Assembly (NCBI RefSeq): GCF_014174495.1
Contig: NZ_JACJHR010000043.1
Coordinates: 1 to 64,000 of the forward strand
DNA length: 64,000 nt
From: Amycolatopsis echigonensis
Lineage (GTDB): Bacteria > Actinomycetota > Actinomycetes > Mycobacteriales > Pseudonocardiaceae
Reading direction: 5' to 3'
The notes beneath the pieces are model-generated. The model had not been told where the DNA came from, did not search any database, and saw only the letters and a list, made by a program, of their open reading frames with translations. Of the stretch, positions 45,943 to 53,219 are shown in pieces; positions within the stretch are counted from its first letter, which is position 1; each line of letters starts with the position of its first letter. The position numbers and the translations under genes are program-made.

Positions 45943-46398
45943 TCACTGTCCGGCGAAGTGCCGCTGCTCGTCCGTGACCTCGGCCAGCACGCGCTTGAAC
46001 TCCTCGTACTCGCTCCGCCCGAGCCGCCGGGCGTGCCGGTCCTCGATCCCGGCGAGGATGCGGGCCGAGGCCCCGATCACGGCTTGTCCGCGCTCGGTCG
46101 GGCAGACGAGTTTCGCGCGCCGGTCGGCCGGGTCGGGACGGCGTTCGACGTAGCCGAGCGTTTCGAGTTCGTCGACCATCGCGCCGATGACCTGCTTGCG
46201 CCGTCCGGACAGCCGGGACAGCTCGGTCGCGCGGGCGCCGTCCGGGCCGAGGTAGGCGAGCACCGCGCCGTGCCGAGGGCTCAGGTCGCCGAAGCCTTCC
46301 GCGGCCAGTGCGGTGAACAGTTCCCGCTGCACGGCGAACAGCAACCGCCCGGCGAGCATCCCGAGGTCGGGACGGGCGGGCATTCCGGAGTCGGGCAC
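45943..46398 (-). CDS. MarR-family regulator
   Basis: This 151-residue winged helix protein has LSPRHGAVLAYLGPDGARATELSRLSGRRKQVIGAMVDELETLGYVERRPDPADRRAKLVCPTERG, the MarR HTH and wing with the DRRAK.V.PT pattern. The GTG start (46398) lacks a strong ribosome site; ATG 46383 is an alternative. It ends exactly where the convergent membrane gene stops. Target and ligand are unknown. Confidence 0.85.
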   Translation of the reverse strand: MPDSGMPARPDLGMLAGRLLFAVQRELFTALAAEGFGDLSPRHGAVLAYLGPDGARATELSRLSGRRKQVIGAMVDELETLGYVERRPDPADRRAKLVCPTERGQAVIGASARILAGIEDRHARRLGRSEYEEFKRVLAEVTDEQRHFAGQ

Positions 46399-46430
46399 GG
46401 CGAAGATCGTAGCCCGCGGCCGGACGCGGG

Positions 46431-46793
46431 TCAGGACCGCCGGGGCAGGACGCAGAATTCGTTGTCCTCGGGGTCTTTCAGCACGATCCAGTGGTCGTTT
46501 TCCGGATCCTCCACGACTTTCGCGCCGAGGGTGACGAGGCGGGCGACCTCGTCGCGCTGTTCCACCGTGTCCGGCGCGATGTCCAGGTGCAGCCGGTTCT
46601 TGACGGTCTTCCCCTCGGGCACCGGCTGGAACAGCAGCGACGGGCGGCCCGGTGCTTTCAGCTCGACGTAGGTGAGTCCATGGCTGTCCGGCCACCGCTC
46701 GGCCTTCGGGTAGCCCAGCGCTTCCCGCCAGAATTCGGCGAGCGCGTCGGCGTCCCGGCAGTCGACGGTGACGGCGATCAGGTGGCTGCTCAT
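46431..46793 (-). CDS. VOC (glyoxalase-like) family protein
   Basis: This 120-residue protein is of the vicinal-oxygen-chelate fold: HLIAVTVDCRDADALAEFWREALGYP at the N-terminus, NRLHLDIAPDTVEQRDEVARLVTLGAKVVED in the centre and HWIVLKDPEDNEFCVLP at the end, with metal-site H and E positions. This subgroup is a frequent single-domain actinobacterial protein of unknown substrate. It is followed in the same direction by the MarR gene at a 32-bp gap. Confidence 0.88.
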   Translation of the reverse strand: MSSHLIAVTVDCRDADALAEFWREALGYPKAERWPDSHGLTYVELKAPGRPSLLFQPVPEGKTVKNRLHLDIAPDTVEQRDEVARLVTLGAKVVEDPENDHWIVLKDPEDNEFCVLPRRS

Positions 46794-46858
46794 GATCGGG
46801 GAGTTACCCGCGATCGGCCGCGGTTATGCCCGCGGCCCGGTCCGTCCGGAACGGACAA

Positions 46859-47584
46859 TCAATGCGGGTGGGCGAAAAGCGTGCCGAGACCGGGTCCGGC
46901 GGCCGGTCGCCCGAGCAGGGTGAGGCAGTGCCAGAGCGTCACTTGGGTGGCGGTCAGCACGGGTTTTCCCGCGCGGTTTTCGAGTTCGGCGAGCAGCGGC
47001 GCGGTGTGCAGGGCGGTTTCGGGGACCAGGACGGCTTGGGCGTCCGAGGAGGCGGCGGAATCGACCAGGCCGCGGATGCGGTCGCTGTCCCAGGCGGCGA
47101 GATCGCGGTCCGAACCGGCGTCGGCGGAGACGGCGTGCACGGTGGCGATGTCTTCCTCGGCGAGGAACGCCGCGAACGCGTCGGTGATGTCCGGCGCGTA
47201 CACCGAGGCCAGCGCGACCCGCTCCAGCCCGAGCCGGCGCGCGGCCGCGAGGAACGCCAGCGACGTGCTGCTCGCCGGAACGCCCAGCGCGTCCGTCAGC
47301 GCGTCGGTCTGGGTCTTGGCCACGGCGACGCCGTCGAGGAAACTGCAGCTCGAGCACGCCCAGCTGACCACCCGCGGGGACGTCGTGAAGGTCGCCGCCG
47401 TCCGGACCAGCCGGTCCGGCTCGCTCAGCTCGCGCACGGCGGTCTGGACGTTCTCCCGGTCGACCGTGCGCCGAGCCCAGGGCACGTAGGCGAACTCGAC
47501 GCCGGGCCGGGCGTCGAGGCAGCCGGCCAGGGCGGTGAAGTCGTCCTCGGCGCAATCGCGAGTGGGATACAGCAGACCGATCAT
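46859..47584 (-). CDS. Asp/Glu racemase-superfamily protein (maleate isomerase-like)
   Basis: This 241-residue protein has the Asp/Glu racemase fold: MIGLLYPTRDCAEDDF N-terminus, VVSWACSSCSFLDGV near residue 73 (likely catalytic cysteine), LERVALASVYAPDITDAF and GKPVLTATQVTLWHCL near 210. It resembles maleate cis-trans isomerase and arylmalonate decarboxylase rather than true amino-acid racemases. Substrate unknown. It lies immediately downstream of a decayed lipoprotein copy. Confidence 0.82.
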   Translation of the reverse strand: MIGLLYPTRDCAEDDFTALAGCLDARPGVEFAYVPWARRTVDRENVQTAVRELSEPDRLVRTAATFTTSPRVVSWACSSCSFLDGVAVAKTQTDALTDALGVPASSTSLAFLAAARRLGLERVALASVYAPDITDAFAAFLAEEDIATVHAVSADAGSDRDLAAWDSDRIRGLVDSAASSDAQAVLVPETALHTAPLLAELENRAGKPVLTATQVTLWHCLTLLGRPAAGPGLGTLFAHPH

Positions 47585-47627
47585 CTCGGGCAGTGTCGCA
47601 CTCGTTCGCCCAGTCGGCAGAACTTCC

Positions 47628-48105
47628 GGAGGCGGGGCCGGAGCAGGTCTCCGCCGCGGGCGGGGCCGGGAGCGGCTCGGGGCCGCTCCCGCTGAAGTCC
47701 GGCGTGCCTTGTTTCGGGGACTCGTACCGCAGCAGGGAGGAGGTCGAACCGGTGCGCTCGAGGGAGATCGTCCTGCTGCCGTTCCGGTACCGCAGCGCAG
47801 GCGGACAGCCCGGCCGCCTTGGCCAGCCCGTTGTTGTACTTCATCCAGATCTTGTCACCGATGCGCCCGCAGCGGCATCGTCCCGCCGTCCTTCTCGATC
47901 GTGCCGCCCGCGCTGTCGTGGTCGAGCTGCAGATCGATCTCCGCCGTCGCCGCTCTTGACGTGGATCGCGACCCAGCTCTTCATCTCGTCTGCGACGGTG
48001 TCGGCGACTGTCGCGGCGTCGAACGGCTTGACCGCGGACTCGCGGCCGCGCTGGCCACCGACTAGGCGGGAGTGCCTCCGGCGCAGGCGGTGCACACGAG
48101 GACAC
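47628..48105 (-). pseudogene. Decayed tandem copy of the lipoprotein gene (copy 1)
   Basis: This region matches the intact lipoprotein at 48109-48852 in three different frames. A lipobox-like VLVCTACAGG lies next to 48105, then a TAG stop at 48062-48064, then VKPFDAATVADTVADEMKSWVAIHVKSGDGG. A shift gives EIDLQLDHDSAGGTIEKDGG, another IGDKIWMKYNNGLAKAAG, and a last LRYESPKQGTPDFSGSG. The middle section (about 50 residues) is missing, as are the signal peptide and start. It abuts the stop of the intact gene. Confidence 0.75.
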
Positions 48106-48108
48106 GGG

Positions 48109-48852
48109 TCAGGAGCCGGGGCCGGAGTAGATTTCCTCCGCGGGCGGGGCCTGCACCGGGACGGGCTGGTCCCAGCCGCTGAACTCCATCGTGCCTTGCT
48201 TCGGGGACTCCAGCCGCAGCACGCGGTGCGGTTCGACGGCCTCGATGAAAACCGTGGTGCTGTCGTTCTCGTACCGCAGCGCGAAGGTGCCTGCCACGTC
48301 GGCGGGCTGGCCCGTCCCGAAGCCGGGCTGGTCGATTTCGCTGGCCATGCCGCTGACGAAGACGTCGAAGTCCAGGAAGAGCTTGAGCCCCTCGCCGAAT
48401 CCCTGGGCCATCGGGGAGTCCATCGACACCCACTTGTCGTCCAGCGGCGAGCGGGCCCCGGCGGGCCGTCCGGAGATCTTGGCCATCCCGCGGGTGAACT
48501 TGATCCAGACCTTGTCGCCGACGCGGACCAGCGGCACCACCGCGCCGTCCTTCTCGATCGAGCCGCTCACGCTGTCCCGGTTGATCTGCATGTCGAACGT
48601 CGTGCCGCCGTCGCTGCCTTTGGCGTGGACCGCCGTCGCCTTCTTCATCGCGGCCTTGATAGCCGCGGCGTCGAGCGGGTCGGCGGACGGCGCCGCCGAC
48701 GAGCTCGCGGCCGGGCTCGTCGAAGCGGCCGCGCTGGCCAGCGATTGGGCGGCGTTTCCGCCGGAGCCGGAACAGGAGGTGCAGACGAGCGCGGCGGCGG
48801 CCGCCAGGACGCCGTAACGCAGGAGAAGACGGTGCGAGACCGGGCGAATCAT
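48109..48852 (-). CDS. Lipoprotein (middle, intact copy of a triplicated gene)
   Basis: This 247-residue protein has a clear lipoprotein signal MIRPVSHRLLLRYGVLAAAA and lipobox LVCTSC with the cysteine near residue 26. An Ala/Ser-rich linker (about 35-60) follows, then a domain whose pattern is VGDKVWIKF, PLDDKWVSMDSP, FLDFDVFVSGM and LRLESPKQGTMEFSGWDQPVPV. It resembles LppX/LprG-like actinobacterial lipoproteins, with beta-strand alternation. It probably sits on the outer face of the membrane and may bind a lipid or other ligand. It is flanked by two degenerate copies. Confidence 0.8.
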   Translation of the reverse strand: MIRPVSHRLLLRYGVLAAAAALVCTSCSGSGGNAAQSLASAAASTSPAASSSAAPSADPLDAAAIKAAMKKATAVHAKGSDGGTTFDMQINRDSVSGSIEKDGAVVPLVRVGDKVWIKFTRGMAKISGRPAGARSPLDDKWVSMDSPMAQGFGEGLKLFLDFDVFVSGMASEIDQPGFGTGQPADVAGTFALRYENDSTTVFIEAVEPHRVLRLESPKQGTMEFSGWDQPVPVQAPPAEEIYSGPGS

Positions 48853-49020
48853 GCGGTTTCCGTTCGGACAGGCCCAGGACGCTCCCGGGCGCATCCGCTT
48901 ATCGCCCGTTCCGGCGGTCTGTTACGGCTTGTCGGTCTCCGTCATGATTTCGTGACGCGCGGCCTGGTCCACAGTGGACGAAGGCCTCGCGCTCCCGGAC
49001 GGAACGCGAGGCCGTCCGGT

Positions 49021-49513
49021 CAGGAGCCGGGGCCGGAGTAGATTTCCGCGGCGGGCGGGGCCTGAGCCGGGACGGGCTGGTCCCAGCCGCTGAACTCCAT
49101 CGTGCCTTCCGACGGGGACTCGAGCCGCAGCAAGCGGTGCGAGCCGGCGGCTTCCAGGAAGATCGTCCTGCTGCCGTTCTGGTACCGCAGCGCCGGAGCG
49201 CCCGCCACGTCGGCGGGTTCGGGCGCGGAGTAGCCGGGCTTGTCGACGTCGTCGGCCATCGAGCCGACGAAGACGTCGAAGTCCATGAACAGCTTGAACA
49301 CCTCGCCCAACCCCTGGGCGAGCGGGGGAGTCGAGCGACACCCACTTGTCGTTCACCATCGCGGCCTTGAGGTGTCGCCGACGGTCGCGGCATCGGGCGG
49401 GGCGTCGAGCGGCTTGACCGGCGAACTCGCGGCCGCGCTGGCCAGCGACTGGGCGGCGTTGCCGCCGGAGCCGGAGCACGAGGTGCACGCGAGTGCCGCT
49501 GCGGCCCGGGCAC
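49021..49513 (-). pseudogene. Decayed tandem copy of the lipoprotein gene (copy 2)
   Basis: Homology to 48109-48852 is split across frames. AAAALACTSCSGSGGNAAQSLASAAAS lies near 49500, then a jump to LKAAMVNDKWVSLDSP, then a shift to GEVFKLFMDFDVFVGSM...LLRLESPSEGTMEFSGWDQPVPAQ ending at 49020. The start and signal peptide were lost by an internal deletion of about 85 bp. The segment upstream of 49513 still matches the upstream region of the intact gene (48895-48980). It is not expressed as a full protein. Confidence 0.78.
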
Positions 49514-49608
49514 ATCCGCTTACCGCCCGACTCGGTGGTTTGTTACGGCTTGTCCGGTTTCGCCACGGAGTCGTGGCGCCCGGCGCGGTCCACAGTGGAC
49601 GCGCAGGA

Positions 49609-50131
49609 TCAGCTGGCGGCGCGGGTCGCGGCGTAACCGGGGTGCGGCAGCCGTTGCGGGCGGCCGTTCGGGTGGTACTCGAAGTGCCACCATTCGTTGT
49701 CGTACACCCGCATACAGGCCGAACCGTCCACCGTGGACTTCGAGCCACTGCGCGCCTTCGTACGGCCGCACGTCGAGCGCGACGCCTTGCACGTGCTGCG
49801 ATTGCGCGGGCGGGAGCGTGAGGTGCAGGGCGAGTTCGTGCGAACCGGCGCGCTGGACCTCGGCGTGGAAGAGGTCGGCCTGCGTCGCGGCGTCCCGGTG
49901 GCCGGAGGTCAGGCCGAGCAGGATTCCGTGCCGCCACAAGGCTTCGGTGCGCGCCGCGGTGAACGCGGCGTATGTGCCCGGCGTGAGCCCGGCGAGGTTT
50001 TCGGCCGGATAGCGGGCTGCCAGCGCCCACTGGCACGCGACGTGCCGCGCCCGGCCCCGCGCGACCACCCACGCGACCGGCACGAAAAGCACCGCGAGCA
50101 CGTGGGTGATCACTCGGTAGATTCCGGTCAC
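49609..50131 (-). pseudogene. M15 (VanY-like) D,D-carboxypeptidase, one-base frameshift
   Basis: Start GTG 50131 overlaps the beta-lactamase stop (GTGA). After a hydrophobic N-terminus (VITHVLAVLFVPVAWVVA) the M15 domain reads GLTSGHRDAATQADLFHAEVQ and HVQGVALDVRPYEGAQWLEVHGGRFGL. One extra base near 49711-49717 then shifts the frame. The continuation CMRVYDNEWWHFEYHPNGRPQRLPHPGYA, which has the last metal His in WWHFEY, is in the +1 frame and ends at 49609. An insertion error or a recent knockout fits. The intact protein would trim D-Ala from peptidoglycan precursors. Confidence 0.78.
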
Positions 50132-51015
50132 TGCAACGCCTTCACGACCGCGGCAGCGGCCTGCGCGATCAGGTTGTCGTCGGTCTTCGCGTCTTGGTGC
50201 GCGCGGTCGGACAGCACGGCGAGCACGATCGGCGCGCGGTGCGGCGGCCACAGCACGGCGATGTCGTTGCGCGTGGCGTAATCGGCGGTCCCGGTCTTGT
50301 CCGCGACCTGCCAGTCCGCGGGCACGCCGGCGCGGATCACGTGCGCGCCGGTGGTGTTGGCGCGCATGATCTTGGCGAGCACGGCCTGCTTGTCCGCCGG
50401 GAGACCCGAGTCGAGCGCGACGGCGCGCAGGTCCTTGGCCCAGACTCGCGGGGTGGTCGTGTCCCGGACGTCACCAGGGCTCGTCTCGTTGAGAGCGGGC
50501 TCGATGCGGTCCACGCGGGTGACCGTATCCCCCAGCCGGCGGACCTCCGCGGCCAGCCCGGCGGGACCGCCGATTTCGCGGAACATGAGGTTATCCGCAG
50601 TGTTGTCGCTGTAACGCAGCGCAGCGTCGAGGACGCTCTGTAACGAAATCTGCTCCCCGATGTGCTTCTCCGTAATCGGGGAATGGGGCACGAGATCGCT
50701 TTGCCGAATCGTGACCGTCCGGGTCAGATCGTCCCCGCGGTGCAGGATCGCTGCCGCGTTGAACACCTTGTGCGTGGAAGCGTAGGCAAACCGGTCGTCG
50801 GCGTGATAAGCGACCTCGCGGTCGTCGCCGGTGTCGATCGCGTAGACGCCGAGCCGGGCGTCGAAAGCCTTCTCCAGCGCGGCGAAATCCGGCTGGGCGA
50901 CCGTCTTGGCCGCGACCGGCGCGGCTGAACCCGCCGGGCCGTCCGGTGTTGCCGGTGTGGCACAAGAGGCTAGCGTGGCCAATGCGAACACCGCCAGGGC
51001 CGTCCTGCGGAACAC
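50128..51015 (-). CDS. blaL: Class A beta-lactamase (BlaL-type)
   Basis: This is a 295-residue protein from GTG 51015, with GGAGGGAG site upstream. A lipoprotein-like signal has lipobox LASC18. All class A motifs are present: S80-T-H-K83, S136-D-N138, E172-P-A-L-N176 and K240-T-G. It hydrolyses penicillins and perhaps cephalosporins in the periplasm-like space. It is divergent from a LysR activator, the arrangement of Streptomyces cacaoi blaL/blaA/blaB, and is translationally coupled to a carboxypeptidase. Regulation by the LysR protein is likely. Confidence 0.93.
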   Translation of the reverse strand: MFRRTALAVFALATLASCATPATPDGPAGSAAPVAAKTVAQPDFAALEKAFDARLGVYAIDTGDDREVAYHADDRFAYASTHKVFNAAAILHRGDDLTRTVTIRQSDLVPHSPITEKHIGEQISLQSVLDAALRYSDNTADNLMFREIGGPAGLAAEVRRLGDTVTRVDRIEPALNETSPGDVRDTTTPRVWAKDLRAVALDSGLPADKQAVLAKIMRANTTGAHVIRAGVPADWQVADKTGTADYATRNDIAVLWPPHRAPIVLAVLSDRAHQDAKTDDNLIAQAAAAVVKALQ

Positions 51016-51126
51016 GGGGTTCTCCCTCCGAAGTCGATCAACTCCTCCGAAGCGTGCCCTCGGCCAGTTCATGCGGTCCAAGACACTTCTGTGCGAGTTG
51101 ATGCGAATCTGGCATAAGCTCTGGTC
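51016..51126. promoter_or_regulatory. Divergent bla promoter region
   Basis: The 111-bp gap between the beta-lactamase and its LysR regulator is AT-richer than its surroundings. It contains GTTGATGCGAATCTGGCATAAG near 51096-51117, with T-N11-A spaced LysR-type features. Exact binding sites cannot be fixed from sequence alone. Confidence 0.5.
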
Positions 51127-52005
51127 GTGGACCTGGTCGGCTGCTGCAAGGCGTTCGTGAGCGTGACCGAGGCGGGGAGCTTCACCGGCGGCGCGGCGGT
51201 CGCGCGGATTCCGCAGCCGGTGGCGAGCCGCCGGATCGCCGCGCTCGAGAAGCACCTGGGGGAGCGGCTGTTCGACCGGTCGACGCGGCGCGCGCGGCTC
51301 ACGCCGTTCGGCCGGGACCTGCTGCCGTCCGCGCAACGCCTGGTCCGGCTCGCCGAAGCGATGGAACACGACGCTCAGCGCGCGCGTCGGCGGCCCTTGC
51401 GGCTGGCGGTTCCGGACACGTCGACCACTCGCGATCTCGCCGAGCTCGAGGCGCAGGCGCGGACGGTCGAGGTCTTCCTGGAATTCCGCGTCGCCGGGCC
51501 GGCCGAGCGGGCCGAGCTGGTGCGGACCCAGGAGGTGCGGGCCGCGCTCGTCGCGGTGCCGCCGGAGGACGGGGTGTGGACGGTGCCGCTCGGGCTGGCC
51601 AGCGAAGCCGAGCCGGACGAAGCCGTGGTGCACCTGGAAACGCTGCGCGCGGGCCGTTCGGCCAGGGCGCGCCGCCGGGTGTGGATGCAGCCGGAGGACG
51701 ACGTGCCCCACGTCCGCGACCGGATGTTCCGCGCGCGGGACGCGGCCGGGCTGCTGCCGGCGCAGGTCGAGGTCGCCGGGACGCTGACGACGGCCGCGGC
51801 GAGCGTGATCGGGTCGGCGGACCTGCTGCTGTGCTCGGCGGATCAGGCGCGGGAACTGGGGCTGGCGTGGCGTCCGGTGGGCGGCGTCCGGCTCGCGCGG
51901 GGCTACGACGTGGCGGCCGGGCTCGGTGACGACGTCGACCGGGTGCGGACGCCCCTGCGCGCGGCGATCGCCCGCTGTCTCGGCGCGGGCGTTGCGGCAG
52001 ACTGA
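51127..52005 (+). CDS. blaA: LysR-family regulator (BlaA/AmpR-type) of the beta-lactamase
   Basis: This 292-residue protein starts at GTG 51127. The HTH is at residues about 1-60 (CKAFVSVTEAGSFTGGAAVARIPQPVASRRIAALEKHLGERLFDRSTRRARLTPFG), followed by a shorter effector domain (VWTVPLGLASEAEPDEAV). It is divergent from the beta-lactamase and followed after 4 nt by a beta-lactamase-like gene, as in Streptomyces cacaoi blaA-blaB. It probably activates blaL on beta-lactam exposure. Confidence 0.88.
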   Translation: MDLVGCCKAFVSVTEAGSFTGGAAVARIPQPVASRRIAALEKHLGERLFDRSTRRARLTPFGRDLLPSAQRLVRLAEAMEHDAQRARRRPLRLAVPDTSTTRDLAELEAQARTVEVFLEFRVAGPAERAELVRTQEVRAALVAVPPEDGVWTVPLGLASEAEPDEAVVHLETLRAGRSARARRRVWMQPEDDVPHVRDRMFRARDAAGLLPAQVEVAGTLTTAAASVIGSADLLLCSADQARELGLAWRPVGGVRLARGYDVAAGLGDDVDRVRTPLRAAIARCLGAGVAAD

Positions 52006-52009
52006 CGCC

Positions 52010-52915
52010 GTGAACACTGAGGCGCTGCTGGCGCGGCTGCGCGACGAGCTCGCCGAAGGCGGGCTGCGGGGTTCGTTCCTCGTCCGCGACCTCGGGTCCG
52101 GTCGCGAGATCGGGATCGAGCCCGACCTGGAGTTCGCGACCGCGTCGCTGGTCAAGGTTCCGCTCGTGGCGGTGACCCAGGACCGGATCCGGCGCGGCGA
52201 ACTCGACGGCGCGCAGCAGGTGGAGGTCGAACCCGGCCGGGCCGAGAACGCGGGGCCGACTGGGCTGGCGCGGTTCCGGCATCCGGCGCGGGTGGCGCTG
52301 GACGACCTGATGTACCTGGCTTCGGCGATCAGCGACAGCGCGGCGGCCGACGCGCTGTTCGCCCTCACCTCGCCCGCGGAGGTCGCGCGGACGGTGCGGG
52401 AGTGGGGCATCACCGGCATCTCGGTGCGGCATTCGCTGAGCGAACTGAACGACACTCCGCTGGAACGGTTCGACGCGACCGAAGCGCATCTCGCGCATTC
52501 GCTGGCGATCGGCGCGGTGACCGAGGGACGCGGACATCCGGTGCGGCAGCTGGATGTTTCGCGGGCGAGTTCCGGGTCGGCGCGCGCGTTCGCCGACTTG
52601 CTCACTGCTTTGTGGACACCGTCCACAATCGACCCGGACACCTCCGCGCGCGTGCGGCAGCTGATGGGCGAAAACCTGCTGCGCCAACGATTGGCGCCGG
52701 ATTTCGCGTCCGATTCCGCGAAGTGGTCCTCGAAAACCGGGACGCTGGTGAACTTGCGGCACGAGATCGGCGTGGTGGAGCACTCGGACGGGCAGGCGTT
52801 CGCGGTCGCCGCGCTCACCGAATCCCGGGTGCCCGCGGCGGTCCAGCCGGAGGCCGAGATCCTGATGGCGCGGGTCGCGCGGGCGTTGCGCGACCATTTG
52901 CGGGCTCGCGGGTGA
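52010..52915 (+). CDS. blaB: Leaderless beta-lactamase-like serine hydrolase (BlaB-type regulator)
   Basis: This 301-residue protein starts at GTG 52010, only 4 nt after the LysR stop. It keeps penicillin-recognising motifs S46-L-V-K49 (ATASLVKVPL), S108-D-S110 and K242-T-G. It has no signal peptide and no clear equivalent of the class A glutamate. This matches BlaB of Streptomyces cacaoi, which as I recall is an internal regulator rather than a beta-lactamase. It may sense or relay beta-lactam status to the LysR protein. Enzyme activity is possible but not indicated. Confidence 0.78.
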   Translation: MNTEALLARLRDELAEGGLRGSFLVRDLGSGREIGIEPDLEFATASLVKVPLVAVTQDRIRRGELDGAQQVEVEPGRAENAGPTGLARFRHPARVALDDLMYLASAISDSAAADALFALTSPAEVARTVREWGITGISVRHSLSELNDTPLERFDATEAHLAHSLAIGAVTEGRGHPVRQLDVSRASSGSARAFADLLTALWTPSTIDPDTSARVRQLMGENLLRQRLAPDFASDSAKWSSKTGTLVNLRHEIGVVEHSDGQAFAVAALTESRVPAAVQPEAEILMARVARALRDHLRARG

Positions 52916-52950
52916 CCGGCCGGATCCGCCCTCGCGGCGGATCCGGCCGG
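52916..52950. terminator. 15-bp perfect hairpin, terminator of the blaAB unit
   Basis: CCGGCCGGATCCGCC (52916-52930) pairs perfectly with GGCGGATCCGGCCGG (52936-52950) around a CTCGC loop, right after the blaB-like stop (52915). It would also act on the tiny reverse gene that ends at 52959. Confidence 0.82.
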
Positions 52951-52958
52951 GTTCCGCG

Positions 52959-53009
52959 TCAGGCCAGGCCCAGCAGCGTGAGGATGAGAACGATTCCGTG
53001 CGTCTGCAT
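52959..53009 (-). CDS. Candidate 16-residue hydrophobic peptide
   Basis: An ATG at 53009, 8 nt after a strong GGGAGG site, opens MQTHGIVLILTLLGLA followed by TGA. It is one short hydrophobic stretch and could insert in the membrane. It ends 9 nt from a perfect hairpin. No homolog is recognised. The ribosome site, start, length and terminator placement argue for translation, but the evidence is only structural. Confidence 0.4.
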   Translation of the reverse strand: MQTHGIVLILTLLGLA

Positions 53010-53164
53010 TTCCCGCACCTCCCTCCCGGATTCAGGCACGGAAAATCCCTGCCGCGAAATGCTTGCGTTTCGCGGTTGATTCGGGTTTCCGTGATTCTCG
53101 GCGAACCGCCCGGAACGAGCGGCGTGCACCCAGAATGCGATCCGGGAACGAGTGCGGACAAGGG

Positions 53165-53193
53165 GTTTCCTGTTTCCTCGGAAAGCAGGAAAC
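53165..53193. terminator. Hairpin after the SEFIR gene
   Basis: GTTTCCTG (53165-53172) pairs with CAGGAAAC (53186-53193), with an inner TTTCC/GGAAA stem, one bulged G and a two-base loop. It is AT-rich for this genome and lies 27 bp downstream of the SEFIR gene on the minus strand. Confidence 0.55.
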
Positions 53194-53219
53194 AGCGCCG
53201 CCGGACTGGGGCCGGGCGG

